64,000 nt of DNA from Corbicula japonica (Eukaryota > Mollusca > Bivalvia > Venerida > Cyrenidae): positions 1 through 64,000 of the forward strand of contig JAZAYU010000365.1 of NCBI GenBank assembly GCA_038501625.1. Reading direction: 5' to 3'. A model generated the notes under the pieces. That model did not search any database. It had not been told where the DNA came from and was given only the letters and a program-made list of their open reading frames with translations. The position numbers were made by a program, and so were the translations under genes. Positions 22,602 to 33,785 of the stretch are shown one piece after another (within the stretch, counting starts at the first letter, position 1; each line of letters begins with the position of its first letter).

Positions 22602-23606
22602 TTAAGGGATTGCAACACTCCTCCCAACTTTGTTCATCGATAAAAAGAAAATTATCAAAATCTCAATAATGGCAAAATGCCGTTCAATGAAACTTTGCAC
22701 AAATGAATGTTACTAATGAATCTTTATTTTGCATACAGTAAGACACATTAGAAAATTAAAGAAAAACGGCTAGACCTTAAAATTCCTTAAAATTCTATTT
22801 ACATAAATTCACAAAATCTAAGCGATACAAAACATAATTTTAAATTCCCACGTAAGAACAATGATACTGACAAGAAAATGTTGTGTACTTTGTAAAAAAA
22901 ATTCAACTACTTAAAGAGAAATCAGTGATTGTCATTAGTTTACGCGACCAGGAAGCGAACAGAAACTTGAAGGTCAAACACACTTTTACTAATATCTCGT
23001 AAAGTTTACATATGTATGTCACGAGGACACAACAAATTGTTGCCAGTATCATTTTACTAATGTGGGCTTTTAAAATGATGTTTTGTGTTGCTTAGTTTTT
23101 GTGAATTTATGTAAAAAGAAGTTTAGGGAATTTTTAGATCTCGCTATTTTTCTTTACTCTTCTAACGTGTCTTACTATCTGTAAAAATAAAGATACATTT
23201 ACTACATACATTTGTGGAAAGTTTCATTTAAAAAAAAGCAATATATGCATATCAGGAATCGCCACACTAAAAAAACACAGCCTCCCCACGCAGCGAAAAA
23301 GAAGAGAGGAAGGGAGAGAGAGCATGATTTATATTATGTATGTCAATTCAAACAGGACGCCACAAACAATTAAAAAAGAAGAGAACCTTTGGGGATACCG
23401 CCTTGGAACGGTCAGTGGCAAAACAAATTGCCACTGGGGGTTTAAACCAGGTTCTAGTGTGCACCAACCTCACACTTGCCTCAACATGTTCTCGTATCAC
23501 AAAACAAGAACAAATTTTGTGCAAAGGCATTTTGCCGTTATTGAGATTTTGATTTTTTTTCTTTTTATTGACGAACAAAGTTGAGAGGATTGTGGCAATC
23601 CCTTAA
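22602..23606. mobile_element. TTAA-bounded foldback element, about 1 kb
   Basis: Both ends sit at TTAA: TTAAGGGATTGC (22602-) and GCAATCCCTTAA (-23606). The outer inverted repeats continue through TTGTTCATCGATAAAAAG / CTTTTTATTGACGAACAA. A second inverted pair of about 190 bp (22700-22890 against 23050-23225) gives a foldback body. TTAA targets are typical of piggyBac-related elements; no transposase is present. A separate repeat (23230-23500) appears inserted before the right end. Relatives are at 47549-48175, 51600-52190 and 52590-52830. Confidence 0.82.
23235..23500. repeat. Interspersed repeat of the TGCATATCAGGAATCGCC family
   Basis: Begins near ATATGCATATCAGGAATCGCC and AACACAGCCTCCCC, with a purine-rich block and GGACGCCACAAACAATTAA, ending near CCACTGGGGGTTTAAACCAGG. 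Shorter relatives at 21495, 34790-34865, 42538-42670 and 56280-56350 define the family. Confidence 0.65.
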
Positions 23607-23680
23607 GTATAAAAAATAAAAGCAAAAATTTTGTTGTCATACATATATGGTTTTGAAGATATTCTTAAGTAATACAACAC

Positions 23681-23935
23681 CAAGCTTAGTTTTATGATCT
23701 TGGGCCCTGGATTGCACAGCGAATATTTCATAAACAAGAATTGAATGCGCTTGAAATGGTGACTGGTAACAGAATCTGAGATAGGGCTTAAGATAATAAA
23801 ACAAATATCAGTGAGCAATCTAAACTCTAAAGCATCTGTTTGGTTGAAATATAAACCATCTCCTCTATTTCAGCAAATTAGATGCTAGAGATTTGAGACC
23901 TGTCTCTGGTTTTTGTCTTGTAATATTGCGCAAAG
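23681..23935. repeat. CCAAT-hairpin remnants (family A), two degraded copies
   Basis: A right end (AGTTTTATGATCTTGGGCCC) lies at about 23688-23707. A worn copy follows at about 23815-23935, with GCATCTGTTTGGTTGAAAT and ATTTCAGCAAATTAGATGC. Confidence 0.65.
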
Positions 23936-24303
23936 ATATTAAATTTATGCACTATAATATTTTCTAATCACGGATCATTCCTTTTACTTGGTGATTTTAA
24001 CTGCATGGGCATAACATTTCGTAATTTTTGGATATTCGGGGGAAATAAAATTCGTAGATATTAATTTTCTTAAATATATAGGTTTAATTTCAATTCTATT
24101 CTTCGCTTGTTTTTGAATGCGTGGATCGATCTGAAAACCACAATTTGCTCTTTGTCAAAGGGAAATAACTGCAGACCAAAGACTTTATATACTATCACCA
24201 GTTGTTTCCCGACTTTGATACAAAATTTGTGCAGCTCGTCACCAATGTTGCTTTATCATTAATAAAACGCAGATCTATTAGGGGGGTGGGTAATATTTAC
24301 ACT

Positions 24304-24438
24304 GTAATAAAATGTAATTGGAGACCAGTCTCAAATCTCAAGCACCTGATTAACTGAATTGGGGACTGGTCGCTTTTTTAGCCAATCAGATGTTTGAGAT
24401 TTGAGACTGGTCTCAAATCTGTTTTATGATCTTGGGCT
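24304..24438. repeat. CCAAT-hairpin element (family A), copy 13
   Basis: GTAATTGGAGACCAGTCTC at the left and GAGACTGGTCTCAAATC at the right, ending TGTTTTATGATCTTGGGC. One CCAAT box is retained, in AGCCAATCAGATG. Confidence 0.85.
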
Positions 24439-25004
24439 CTGTTCTATATTGTATCTTTCCTTTTTTCTTGTAGTAGTGTGCAGTGAACATGTTTTTATTA
24501 CGTTTTTTTCTAAATGCTATGCATAAGTTCTGTTCTTGCATAATATACATCGATGACAGAAAATATAACGTTTGAGTTAACAAAATGCACTGATAACACT
24601 ATACATGTAATCATTTTTTATTCAGATATTAAACTGTGTTTTTTTTTTCGAAATATAGTAACAAAAATATCACCGAATATTTATAAAATGTTGGTTTAAT
24701 CTATTTATTTTTCACTCTTATGGAAATAAGTATCTACCAAAATTATTTGTTTGTAAATTAAACTTGGCTTTTAAGCTGAGCAAGATCTTCCCTTTGAATT
24801 TAAAAATCTGATGATACGTCACACGGTGGCTATACAACTATTTTATTTCAAATATTTTTTTTTCTTGCTTTTGAAAACCAAGTTTTCAGATTAAACCAAA
24901 AGATCATATTATTACCCGTATTACTCATATTATTACTTATTAGTAATTATACCATATTAACATATTATTACTCATATTATTACTTATTAGAATTATTACT
25001 CGAA
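24439..25004. other. Non-coding, AT-rich stretch before the Penelope-like fragment
   Basis: No gene recognised. About 24905-25000 contains short tandem ATATTATTACTCATATTATTACTTATTAG units. Confidence 0.5.
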
Positions 25005-25641
25005 GTGAAAGGTAAACAAAGAAAAATAATGAACAGAGTTCCATTGGTCGTTACTTACGGAAATCAATTACCGGACATCAATCGGATAGTGGGGAAACAT
25101 ATGAAGTTGTTTCAACAGTCGGAAAGAATGACAGAGATTTTCGAGCAGCCACCGATAGTTGCTTACAGGAGGGATCGGAATCTTGGGCACCTGCTGGTAC
25201 ATGGGAAATTGAACAGGATCGTAAATGGTAGAGAAATTGGCGGGAAAAAGACATGTGATGAGAAATGCTTAATATGTGAGATGTGTACCAGAAGTGTTTA
25301 TATGAAAGATACAAGGAAGCGCGAAACATAGTGAATGTAAAATGTGGAACTTAGTATATGGGATAAGTTGTGCCAAATGCGAGAGGGTGGTGTATGTTGG
25401 GGAGACCGGAAGATCGCTGAAAGAAAGGATGAAAGAACATGTTGCGGACGTAAGACACAGACGAGCGAGACCGGTAGCTGATCATTTCTCGAGCGATGGA
25501 CACACAGAGAGAGACATGGGGGTAACAGTGTTGGAAAGAATGAAAGATAATTCAAGATATTATAGACAGATTAAAGATCTACAGTGGATTGAGAAGTTAC
25601 AAACAGTAGCGCCGCAAGGAAGGATTAAACAGGAAGGCTAG
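25005..25641 (+). pseudogene. Penelope-like retroelement C-terminus with GIY-YIG endonuclease (broken)
   Basis: The fragment reads as the end of a Penelope-like reverse transcriptase polyprotein. First comes a post-RT segment (25005-25331) with PPIVAYRRDRNLGHLLVHGKL and a Cys-rich linker, TCDEKCLICEMC. A GIY-YIG nuclease follows (25342-25641), with LVYGISCAKC, VVYVGETGRSLKERMKEHV and a late Glu in WIEKLQT. The two parts are in different frames; the junction near 25325-25345 needs frameshifts to read through, so the copy is dead. No RT catalytic core is visible upstream, so it is also 5' truncated. In intact members the nuclease cuts target DNA for target-primed integration. The element identity is confident, the subgroup is not. 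Confidence 0.87.
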
Positions 25642-25929
25642 ATTGGGAGTTCTATGGCGTGAATATAAATAGGGCGATGATGAAGAACTGTAATATAGAA
25701 TCAAACAATGTGATATAACAGATAATTTCTTTTCAAAATAATAACAAGATTCTCAATTTAACAATATTTTAGATTAATATATATTTCCAATCATTATTTG
25801 GACAGATGTGAAAGCAACCAAAGTAAAAATATGTTTAAATAACTTTTCATATTTTTTGTAAAGTGAGTAAATGTACACATAAAACACGATCGGTCCAACA
25901 TACACTTACTATCGCGTACACGCAATTAC

Positions 25930-26755
25930 CCACACCCAGATATGAATGATCAAAATTACACATTACATGCACACGCACAAATACACATACATACCGCGTC
26001 CAAAACCTTCATAACACGCACGCAGATAAGCACACGCACGAACGCGCACACATGCACAAATCTTGAAAATACACGCACACACACGCACACATGCGCACCT
26101 ACACACATAGAAACTACACACACGCGCAAACATACAAACAAGCTTACACAATCAAATGTTCGCTATCGTTTACTCAACACCTTGTTACCCATACGTACAT
26201 ACACGTACACACGCACACGCTAACGTACACACACATATTATCAAGTACACTTAACTCTCTTAAACGCACAGGCGCGCGCACGAGCACCCATGCATGCTTG
26301 CACACACTCAACCGTGATAATATGCACATACGGGCGAACTACCATGTATACATTGCTTACGCAGATACAGTTACACGCACACGCACGCACGTTGACACAC
26401 ACATACGCACTCATAACACAAACACTCTTTTACTCATGCACAGACGCACACACAAACACACACAAGAACTATCTTATACACACGCAGATACAGTTACACG
26501 CACACGCACGTATGTTGACACACACACACGCACTCATAACACAAACACTCTTTTACTCATGCACAGACGCACACACAAACACACACAAGAACTATCTTAT
26601 ACACACGTCCCTATCTAAAATTTTCTGGTACAAACACACTCACGCAAACACGCACAAACACACACACAAGCGTATAAACAAATCCCACGTGAATACACTT
26701 ACACGCAAACACGCACACGGAAATACAAACTCATGCACGCATACACTAACAGTCA
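25930..26755. repeat. CA/ACGC-rich satellite with a 123-bp tandem duplication
   Basis: Long run of ACAC, CGCACAC and ACACGCAC words. Within it, a unit beginning CGCAGATACAGTTACACGC starts at 26360 and again at 26483, nearly identical over 123 bp. Reading frames here (Thr/His/Ala-rich on one strand, Cys/Val-rich on the other) are repeat artefacts. Confidence 0.92.
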
Positions 26756-26865
26756 TTTTTGGCGCTTCAATGTATAATGAAGACGTTAACGTCGGCGTTG
26801 TTTATTGTTTATTATTTCCGGTTATGAATTATGTAAAAAAATGTAGACAAGCGATTTGTAATTTT

Positions 26866-26920
26866 TGATAAAGGCCATAAGGCCGAAACGTTAAAATAAA
26901 GAGTGTTTTGATTAAAAGTT
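26866..26920 (+). other. Hammerhead-like GGCC stem with GAAACG, possible tail of the Penelope-like element
   Basis: TTGATAAAGGCCATAAGGCCGAAACG forms a 4-bp GGCC stem with an AUAA loop, flanked by GAUAA and GAAA. This resembles the CUGAUGA/stem II/GAAA core of hammerhead ribozymes known in Penelope-like elements. The first box is degenerate and stems I and III were not demonstrated, so self-cleavage is unlikely for this copy. AATAAA follows at about 26894. Confidence 0.35.
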
Positions 26921-26956
26921 GACTAATGTTTATATCCCTTAGGATATTTGTAAGGC

Positions 26957-27150
26957 AAAAGATCATAAACCTGATCTTGGAAACCAGTCTCCAATGTCAA
27001 GCATCTGATTGGTGGAAATGAAAAAAGTCTCCATTTCAGATTCTCAAGCAACTGATTAGCGGAAATGGAAAAGAAGGCTTTATTTTAGCCAATCAGATTC
27101 TTAAGATTTGAGACGCGTCTCCATTCTTTTGTTTTATGATTTTGGGCATT
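26957..27150. repeat. CCAAT-hairpin element (family A), copy 14, with a duplicated inner arm
   Basis: GATCATAAACCTGATCTTGG at the left and TTTTATGATTTTGGGC at the right. The interior holds two GATT(G/A)G(T/C)GGAAATG segments, so one arm is partly doubled. Confidence 0.8.
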
Positions 27151-27524
27151 GGTTTTGTAAAAGTTCAGAATATTGTTCCAAATTAAAATGTAGTAATATT
27201 TCTTCCCGCTTGGGAATGTCAGTTTTTACGACAATAGCATTGGTTTGAATGTTCATAGAGGATTCGAAGGCAATCTTGTTAAAGAACGTAAATGCTCGAT
27301 CCGTTTCTTTTTTATCCCTGCCATCGTGTTCTTGCTGATTAATTTGAACGTGTTCTGGTCTAAGATATGTCACTGATAACTTACTTTTTCGCTTGACAGT
27401 GTCGATATATATCGCTTCTTACGTTTTATATGTTTGTGTGCTTTTGCATGGAGTTTTTGCTAGTTTTTAAGTGGGTTGTATTTAATTCACAGAGATAACG
27501 TGTACTTGTTTGTTCACATAGTTG

Positions 27525-27720
27525 GTGGAAAGTGTGACGTTTGATCACCCTAGAACATGGTTTAAACCCCTTGTGGCAAAATGTTTGCAACTGACTGTTC
27601 CAATGCGTTAACCCTTCAGGTTCTCATTTTTGCTGAGTGGTTGAGGCGTCTTTGTTAAAATTGATTATGCTATAAAACCATCCTCTCTTTTCCTCTCTCC
27701 TTTTTTATGGAATGAAAAAA
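27525..27720. repeat. Interspersed repeat fragment (AACCCTTCAGGTTCTCA family)
   Basis: Shares GTTTAAACC(C/A)CTTGTGG, ACCCTTCAGGTTCTCATTTT and GGCGTCTTTGTT with inverse-oriented stretches at about 19830-19910 and 23340-23450. Confidence 0.55.
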
Positions 27721-27724
27721 AAAT

Positions 27725-28230
27725 CTTAAGTGTCGAGGGAAACCCTGAAAAAAAACAAATCGTTTGTGGGAATAAATTTACCTAGTGTCTCCGATAAAAC
27801 TGCCGCTCAAAGAATTAAAATGGTATATAGAATTATTCATTCAGAAGCACAAAACGGGAATGCGATCGGTAAATATTTTCTCCAATGGTTAGATTTGGAA
27901 TATGAACAGGAATTTGTCCTATTCAGTTTTTAATGTTTTCGAAAAGTATAAACTTCCGAAAACGTTCTCTCCTTTTCGGGAATGCTCTTAAATATTCGGA
28001 TACTTTAACAACTTTTTCAGATCGTTCAATCCGTTAACCATTCGGAGATTTTTAATCTAAACTTTTTTTGGAAATCATTTGTTTAAAACTAACCATGGCC
28101 TTTACTCATTAAAAATATTTATCAAAGAATTTTTAACAGCTTAAAGACATATGGAATGTCGAACGAAACAAAAATGTAAGCGAGAACGAATTTCTCCACA
28201 ATGTTTCTTATTTTCCAAATTGGTTGTCAC
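27725..28230 (+). pseudogene. LINE reverse-transcriptase C-terminal remnant
   Basis: A reading frame at 27730-27933 contains GINLPSVSDKTAAQRIKMVYR and IGKYFLQWLDLEYEQ. This resembles the region after the RT thumb in CR1/L2-type LINEs (consensus style: K..ALRIKW, ...YFL). Similar but broken coding seems to continue to about 28130. Several frameshifts and stops are needed, so it is dead. The resemblance is from motif style only, and the clade is uncertain. Confidence 0.5.
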
Positions 28231-28238
28231 TTAGAAAA

Positions 28239-29332
28239 ACAAGAGGGTCCATGGGACCCTGGGTCGCTCACCTGTCAACAACTGCTCAATGGTTGCAAGA
28301 GTTGTCTGCCAATTTGGTAAAATCAAGTCAAAAATTAAAAAAAAATATTAAGCTGCTATTGTGGAGAAAATATAACTAGATGATGCTCTATACCATATAT
28401 CTAAGCTCTAGGCCTTACGGTTTCAGAGAAGAAGATTTTTAAAGATTTACTATATAACACTATGCAATAAAACTAGTGACCCCCCCCCCGGGGCGGAGCC
28501 ATTTTCGACCACAGGAGAATAATTTGAACCACTTCATGATGACACATACCAAATACCAAGGTTATAGGCCTTGTGGTTTTAGAGAAAAATATTTTTTTAA
28601 GTTTTACCTTTAAAAGTCTATGTAAAACAAGTGACCACTGGGGCGGGGCCATTTTTGACCCCAGGGGGATAGTTTGAACAATTTTGGTAGAGGACCACTA
28701 GATGATGCTGTAAATCAAATATTAAGGCTCTAGGCCTTGTGGTTTTAAAGAAGATTTTCATGTTTTTCCTATATGACTATATGTAAACCAAGAGAACCCT
28801 AGGGCGTGGTCGATTTTGGCCCAGGGGACATAATTTGAACAAATTTAGTAGACATCCATAAGACAATGCTACTTACCGAATATCTAAGCTGTATGCATTG
28901 TGGTTTGTGAGAAGATTTTTAAAGATTCCCTATATAAGTCTATGTAAAATGAAGTGACCCCTGGGGCGGGGCCAATTTTGACCCCAGGGAAATAATTTGA
29001 TCAATCTTTGTAGAGTTCCACTAGAGGGTGCTAAATGCCAAATATCTAAGCTCTAGGCCTTGTGGTTTCAGACAAGAAGATTTTTAAAGTTTTTCCTTTA
29101 GATTGCCATGGCAACCAGAGTTCTGCATGGAATTGATTTCTTTGAATAAATTTGGAAGAGCTTCATGCAAGAAACATCTGTGGCAAGTTTCATCAACTTT
29201 GGCCCAGGGGTTTAAGAGGAGATGTCGTTTGAAGTAAAAGTTTACGGACGGACGGACGACGGACGGACGGACGCCGGACAAATTGTGATCGCAAAAGCTC
29301 ACCTTGTCACTACGTGACAGGTGAGCTAAAAA
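28239..29332. mobile_element. 1.1-kb interspersed element with internal tandem units (CGCTCACCTG/CAGGTGAGC ends)
   Basis: Starts AACAAGAGGGTCCATGGGACCC and GGTCGCTCACCTG, and ends GTGACAGGTGAGCTAAAAA, so the ends are inverted. Inside are about four to five imperfect units of roughly 160-190 bp, each with GGGGC(G)GGGCC, ATAATTTGAAC, TCTAAGCTCTAGGCCTTGTGG and AGAAGATTTTTAAAG, then a GGACGGACGGACG run before the right end. There is no coding capacity. It seems to split the LINE remnant on either side. Confidence 0.85.
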
Positions 29333-29830
29333 TAAGCATCCCCGACGTACTTATGAGGAATCTGCAAGATGTAACGCAATCTAAAATTACAAATCCTCAA
29401 ATGTCTAGGTCATATCCAATTACACATTTATTTTTCCGCACAAGTTAAAATTAAAGAATACATTAGCGAAACTCCAACAGAAAAAGAACAACATTAATTT
29501 AAAAGTAGAAACAAAATGGATAAACAAGGTAGCTTTAAATACTTACTTAAATAGGCCTTAATAAATGATTTAATACTGCATCAGGGGGAAGCTTTCTAAG
29601 CGAATCTCTTCGGCAACAAGATGGAAAATTTAAAAAAATGAATAAACGCAGTTTTTGTCGAAAGTCAATTTCACATTTGGAAATATGTATACAAATGCCA
29701 TTAAATTCTCACAGCGTTATCAGTCACTTCACAAATATAGAAACCTGATGAAGTGGAGAACGAAAAACTGTTAAGCTACAAAAAGACGCAAGCCCAAGGG
29801 TTGAGTATCTTCTTTTTTTTCTTTTTTCTT
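29333..29830 (+). other. Possible continuation of the LINE or Penelope-like remnant
   Basis: No open frame. The stretch may continue the degraded element interrupted at 28239. CCTGATGAAGTGGAGAACGAAAA at about 29741 has a CTGATGA box followed by GAAA, loosely hammerhead-like but without a clear stem II. Confidence 0.3.
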
Positions 29831-30319
29831 TGGACAAAATATCTATTCAATATAATGTTGTTGCTCGTATAAATAGCTTATCATTTACTTAGTACCTTAT
29901 ACTCATATTTTGTTGTATATAGTCATGTTATTGTCCTTTGAAATTTTCCGACCGGCGCGAATAGAATGCAACTGGTTATTATCTATCTTACTGTTTTTCT
30001 TGAATCGGTCTTTTTCTTTCGGTTTTCGAAAAGGCCGTCGCAAGTTTGGCCCAGCAACATAAAATAGAAATTTTCACATAAGATTCTAACGCAAAAAGTC
30101 ATATCCTGACTTTTGAATAGTTAAGTCACGGAAGAAATGAATTTGTTGACTTCATTACACATCTATTATATGGCTTATATAACTACAGTATAACTACAGT
30201 ATCACCGATCAATTGCTGATGGTACTGCTTTATTGCTGATAATGATACATGTACTATATTGATGAAAAGTAGCCGATATTGTTTTATTGTCTTCTTCTTC
30301 TTGGCGTTCGCTCTACACG

Positions 30320-31235
30320 ACCACTCCAGCATCCGCGATGAAAGTTGTGGTCCTCCGTAGGTCGTCAAACATCTTCATACAGTTTCTGCTGGATTGTTGC
30401 ACCTTGTGGCCACGTTGCTTCTCGCTCTTGGTCGTATCGTTTACATCGTTGGAGGATGTGCTCTGCAGTCTGGCCCTCTTCTCCGCAGGGACATATCAAT
30501 TGGGGATGGCACCAATTTATACTTCCTACACATGTGTGCATTCAGTCTGTTATGCCCTGAGCGTAACCTCACCATCACCACCTGCTATGGTCTGTTTAAC
30601 ATGTGGTAGGCATCTGCTTCCTGTCTGGTCTTTGTGAGAGCCTTAATGATGGTGGCTTTCTCCTTGTATGTCACCTGGTTATTTGGTTGCTCTAACTGGG
30701 CTCCTAACCTAGCCAGCTTGTCAGCCTAATTTCCGGGCACTCCACAGTGAGATGGTATTTACTGAAGGGCAACATTGCGGGAAGACCCAAGCTTGTTCAC
30801 GGCTTGTGCTAGTTCAGGAACATTGTTGCTTTGCAGAGCCTCCAGAACTGATCTTGCGTCTGTGAGGAAGACTACAGAGGTTACCTCTTCTGCTGAGTCT
30901 TCAATCAGAGAGACTGCCTTCATGAGCGCTTCAGTCTCTGCTCTGTAGTTGCTACAGTGCTTCCCAGTGGCAATGTAATGGGCCGATTTCTGGCCTGACG
31001 GGAATGTTATATGAATACCAGCGCCTCCATCCTTAATAGCTCTAGTGGCTGACCCATCTGTATATTCATGGGTCCATCTGTCTAAAGGATATTCTGCGTA
31101 GATAGTCGCAAGTGTCATACTTCTACGGATGGTCTCATTTTCTTGTTTGCCCATGTCAAGCCCAGGAATAGCAAGTCCCACTTTCACTGCAGACAGGTCA
31201 TTGGCTGTAGGGTTGATGATGTCTGCTCGGCCCAA
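30320..31235 (-). pseudogene. RNase H domain and C-terminal tail of the LINE
   Basis: Reading from 31235: first catalytic Asp in YTDGSATRA, Glu in NYRAETEAL, Asp in FLTDARSVLEAL, and beyond a TAA the C-terminal IPSHCGVPGN. The frame is then carried by QVTYKEKATIIKALTKTRQEA and AHMCRKYKLVPSP to the Cys/His tail. Stops lie at about 30759, at GNxAD (about 30728) and at RPxQV (about 30600), with a frameshift before the tail. Identity is clear; the gene is inactive. Confidence 0.9.
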
Positions 31236-31265
31236 GGGAATTGTCTGTATGTTTAGTTAAGGGGC

Positions 31266-32535
31266 CTACTCTCCATTCAGCTTCTTTGCTTCATGTACAA
31301 AGCTGGAGCGCTTAAGGCGGTTCTTGGTGAATCCCTCAAGCCTGTTCCTCATGGGGTGATCTGGGAACGACTTGTACTTGTTTGCCTGGAGAAGGACTTT
31401 GGTCTGTCTTCTTTCATGAAGTGGTTGGATTCCAGTCAGTTTCTCCGTGAAGTTTCTCCAGGCAATTGGTGTAGACTTGGTGGCCCCTGTGATAATGCGC
31501 AATGCCTGATTTTGTACTTTGTCTAAGGCTTGCTGGCTCGTCTTGGTTGTTGTAAACCATGTGGCTGAGCTATATTCCATTGTGGGTCGTACTGTGCCCT
31601 GATAGATGGTCTTCAATATTTGCCCATTCGCACCACAGGTTGTTCCAGCAAGTTTGCGCATCATGGCTAGTTTTCTTCGTGCCGTCCCTTCTACACGGTT
31701 GATGTGTGGTTTCCAAGTCTGCCGCTTATCAAACGTGACCCCAAGGTATGTGGCTTCGTCTTTCTCCTTCAGTAGTGTTCGAGCCAGCATAACCTTCCCA
31801 GCTTTCTGTTTTGTTGACAAGGTGAACAGTGTGGTAGACGACTTCTCCTTGTTGATCGTAACGCACCAGTCTTCGGCCCATGCTACAAGTGTGTCCATAG
31901 CTCCTTGCATTCTGTACGTAGATGTAGAGGCGTGTTCTTCTTTGCACCATAGCACCAGGGCATTAGCATAGAGAGCAGCATAATCTCCTTTTGGCAGTTC
32001 AGACACCAGGTCATTGATGAAAACCAGGAAGAGTGTCGGGGACAGGACTTCACCTTGTGGGACACCATGGCATAGCAGAAGCTTCCTACTGTTGGCTTGG
32101 CTCAGGCTGACTCTGGCTCTTTTGTTGAACAGATACGAGTTGATCCATTGCAGCATGGCCCCACCAACTCCATTCCTCATGAGCTTCACTTGTAGCCCTT
32201 CTGTCCAGACTTTGTCGAATGCTCTCTGTAGGTCGATCCATGCTGTAAGGACCACCTTGTTTTCTTGAAAGACATCTTCGACTTCCTGTGCTAGGTATGT
32301 AGTCTGGTCTTCTGTGGAACGAAATTGTCGGAAACCAGCCTGTTCATATGCCAGCAGGCCGTTGGTCTCCAGGTACCACTTCAGGCATGCATTTACAATC
32401 CTCTCCATTGTCTTTACTACACAGCTGGTGAGGCTGATCGGACGGTAGCTGGCTGCCTTCTTTGGGTCCTTCCTTTTCTTGAGTATAGGGATCATTGTCG
32501 CCTCACTCGAGATCTGAGGTAGCTGCCCTTGTTTT
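31266..32535 (-). pseudogene. Reverse transcriptase domain with mutated catalytic motif (YADD to YANA)
   Basis: A 409-codon open stretch (32495-31266) covers RT blocks: MIPILKKRKDPKKAASYRPISL, AGFRQFRSTEDQ, WIDLQRAFDKVW, HGVPQGEVLSPTLF, then ALYANALVLW where active enzymes have YADDLVLW, then TYLGVTFDKRQTWKPHI. Both catalytic aspartates are replaced (Asn, Ala). A TGA at 32537-32535, where related elements have Trp, separates this from the preceding linker in the same frame. Length and block order are otherwise normal, so the loss looks like point decay. Confidence 0.95.
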
Positions 32536-33125
32536 CAGCTGTTGTTGTAGATGTCCAGAAGTTTGCACATTGCTATGTTGCCCAAGTGTGACAGCATCTC
32601 GTTGGTGATACCGTCTGGACCTGGAGATTTTTTTATCTTCAGCTGTCTGAGATTTGTCTGTAGCTCGTGTAGTGTCAGGCGCGAGTCCATACACTCTGAC
32701 GTACCCTTAGCTGTTTTCCTGTCCCTTTGTTCTCTTCTGGCTTCTCTCTGTCGTTCTCTGTTGATGGGGATGTCACTGACATCTCTGTAGTTTTCTGCAA
32801 AGACATTTGCCGCTTGTTTGCCCATTAACAGCTCTCCTTCCTCTTCCAGGGTGACTGGGCCTTTCGCTATGTCTTGGTCGTCGTTCAGTTGTTTCGTTAA
32901 CCTCCACAACTTACGGCCATCTCTCTCGAGGTTAAGTGAAGCTGTCTTGTTTCTCCAGCTCTTTGTTTGGGACTCTAGCTTATGCCTGAGGAATCTGGCC
33001 TTGGCATACTGTAGGTTGAGGTTTGCCTCCTGTGAGGGATTGTTTTCGGCTTCCAGTCTGGCTTCGGACAACTTGGTTTGCAGCTCCTCAACTGCTCACT
33101 CCAGTATGGCTTGTAGTCTTTCATC
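32535..33125 (-). pseudogene. LINE linker between endonuclease and RT
   Basis: A charged, coiled-coil-prone segment (LSEARLEAENNPSQEANLN..., RERQREARREQRDRKTAKG) leads to the RT fingers motif LRQLKIKKSPGPDGITNEMLSHL. A frameshift near 33070 and a TAG near 33146 separate it from the endonuclease. Confidence 0.85.
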
Positions 33126-33145
33126 GCACCTCTAGGGATGGACTG

Positions 33146-33725
33146 CTATGCAGACTTGAGGATACATTGATTGAAGTCTCTTACTATGTTGTTTATGTCT
33201 CTGCCTTCAACTCTGATGTCTTTGCAGAGTTCATCGCTCACAGGCTGGAAAAGGGACCAATCGGCCTCCTTGTAGTTCCATCTGGGTAGGCTAGATGACG
33301 TAGAGACAGTGTGGTCCAATATGAGGTGGACTGGGCGATGATCACTGCCTCCGAGCTGCTCAGAGACTTCCCTCTGGCCATGTCCATGTATGTCGTCAGT
33401 ACAGAAGGCAAGGTCAGGCGTTGATGTTCTGTGCCATCTTCTGGAGTAAAATGTTAGGGGATCCTCCGGCTGATTGATAAGGTTCAGCCTGTTGTCATCC
33501 TGCCAGGTTTCCACTTCCTCTCCACGGCTGTCCAAGTGGTCATATCCCCAGCTTTGTGAGTGACTATTGAAGTCTCCAACAACCATGAATTTTGTTGCCT
33601 CTGTTGAAATATGGTCTAGGGATAGAGCTTTGTCGTTTGGGGAGTACATGTTCACAAGAGTCAGTTCGAAGTCATTCTTTCTGAGGCTCAGTACTTGGAT
33701 TTCCGAGGCATTACTGAGATTTGAT
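33146..33725 (-). pseudogene. AP-like endonuclease, C-terminal half, of the LINE
   Basis: Shows the late APE blocks: VVGDFNSHSQSWGY (GDFN..H), STPDLAFC and LGGSDHRPVHL (SDH). The N-terminal catalytic Glu block is absent because the element is truncated at about 33725. A TAG ends the frame after NQCILKSA. Confidence 0.93.
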
Positions 33726-33734
33726 GATTTTTTA

Positions 33735-33785
33735 TTTTACCGATGAATAGAATTGGGAGGAGTGTGTCGATGCCTTAATATTTCA
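33735..33785. repeat. End fragment of a TTAA-type foldback element
   Basis: TTTTACCGATGAATAGAATTGGGAGGAGTG and GATGCCTTAA resemble the right ends at 23540-23606 and 52130-52185. It borders the truncation point of the LINE. Confidence 0.5.

Larger units (their letters stand above)
30285..33725 (-). mobile_element. 5'-truncated LINE with AP-endonuclease, RT and RNase H (I-group-like)
   Basis: One retrotransposon body reads on the minus strand: endonuclease end, linker, RT, RNase H, then a Cys/His-rich tail (CGEEGQTAEHILQRC on the minus strand near 30487-30440). The left part of the endonuclease is missing, as expected from 5' truncation. RNase H downstream of RT and the terminal CCHC-like motif fit the I group (I, Jockey-like, Nimb) rather than RTE or CR1. 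The copy is dead: several in-frame stops, frameshifts and a lost RT catalytic motif. Confidence 0.93.

Noticed and set aside
22602..23606. A retroviral provirus or LTR element
   Set aside because: The long repeats are inverted, not direct, and no gag or pol coding is present.
26091..26868. Long Thr/His-rich open frames (175 and 192 codons) in the CA-rich region
   Set aside because: They arise from ACAC/CGCAC repeats that lack stop codons in several frames at once.
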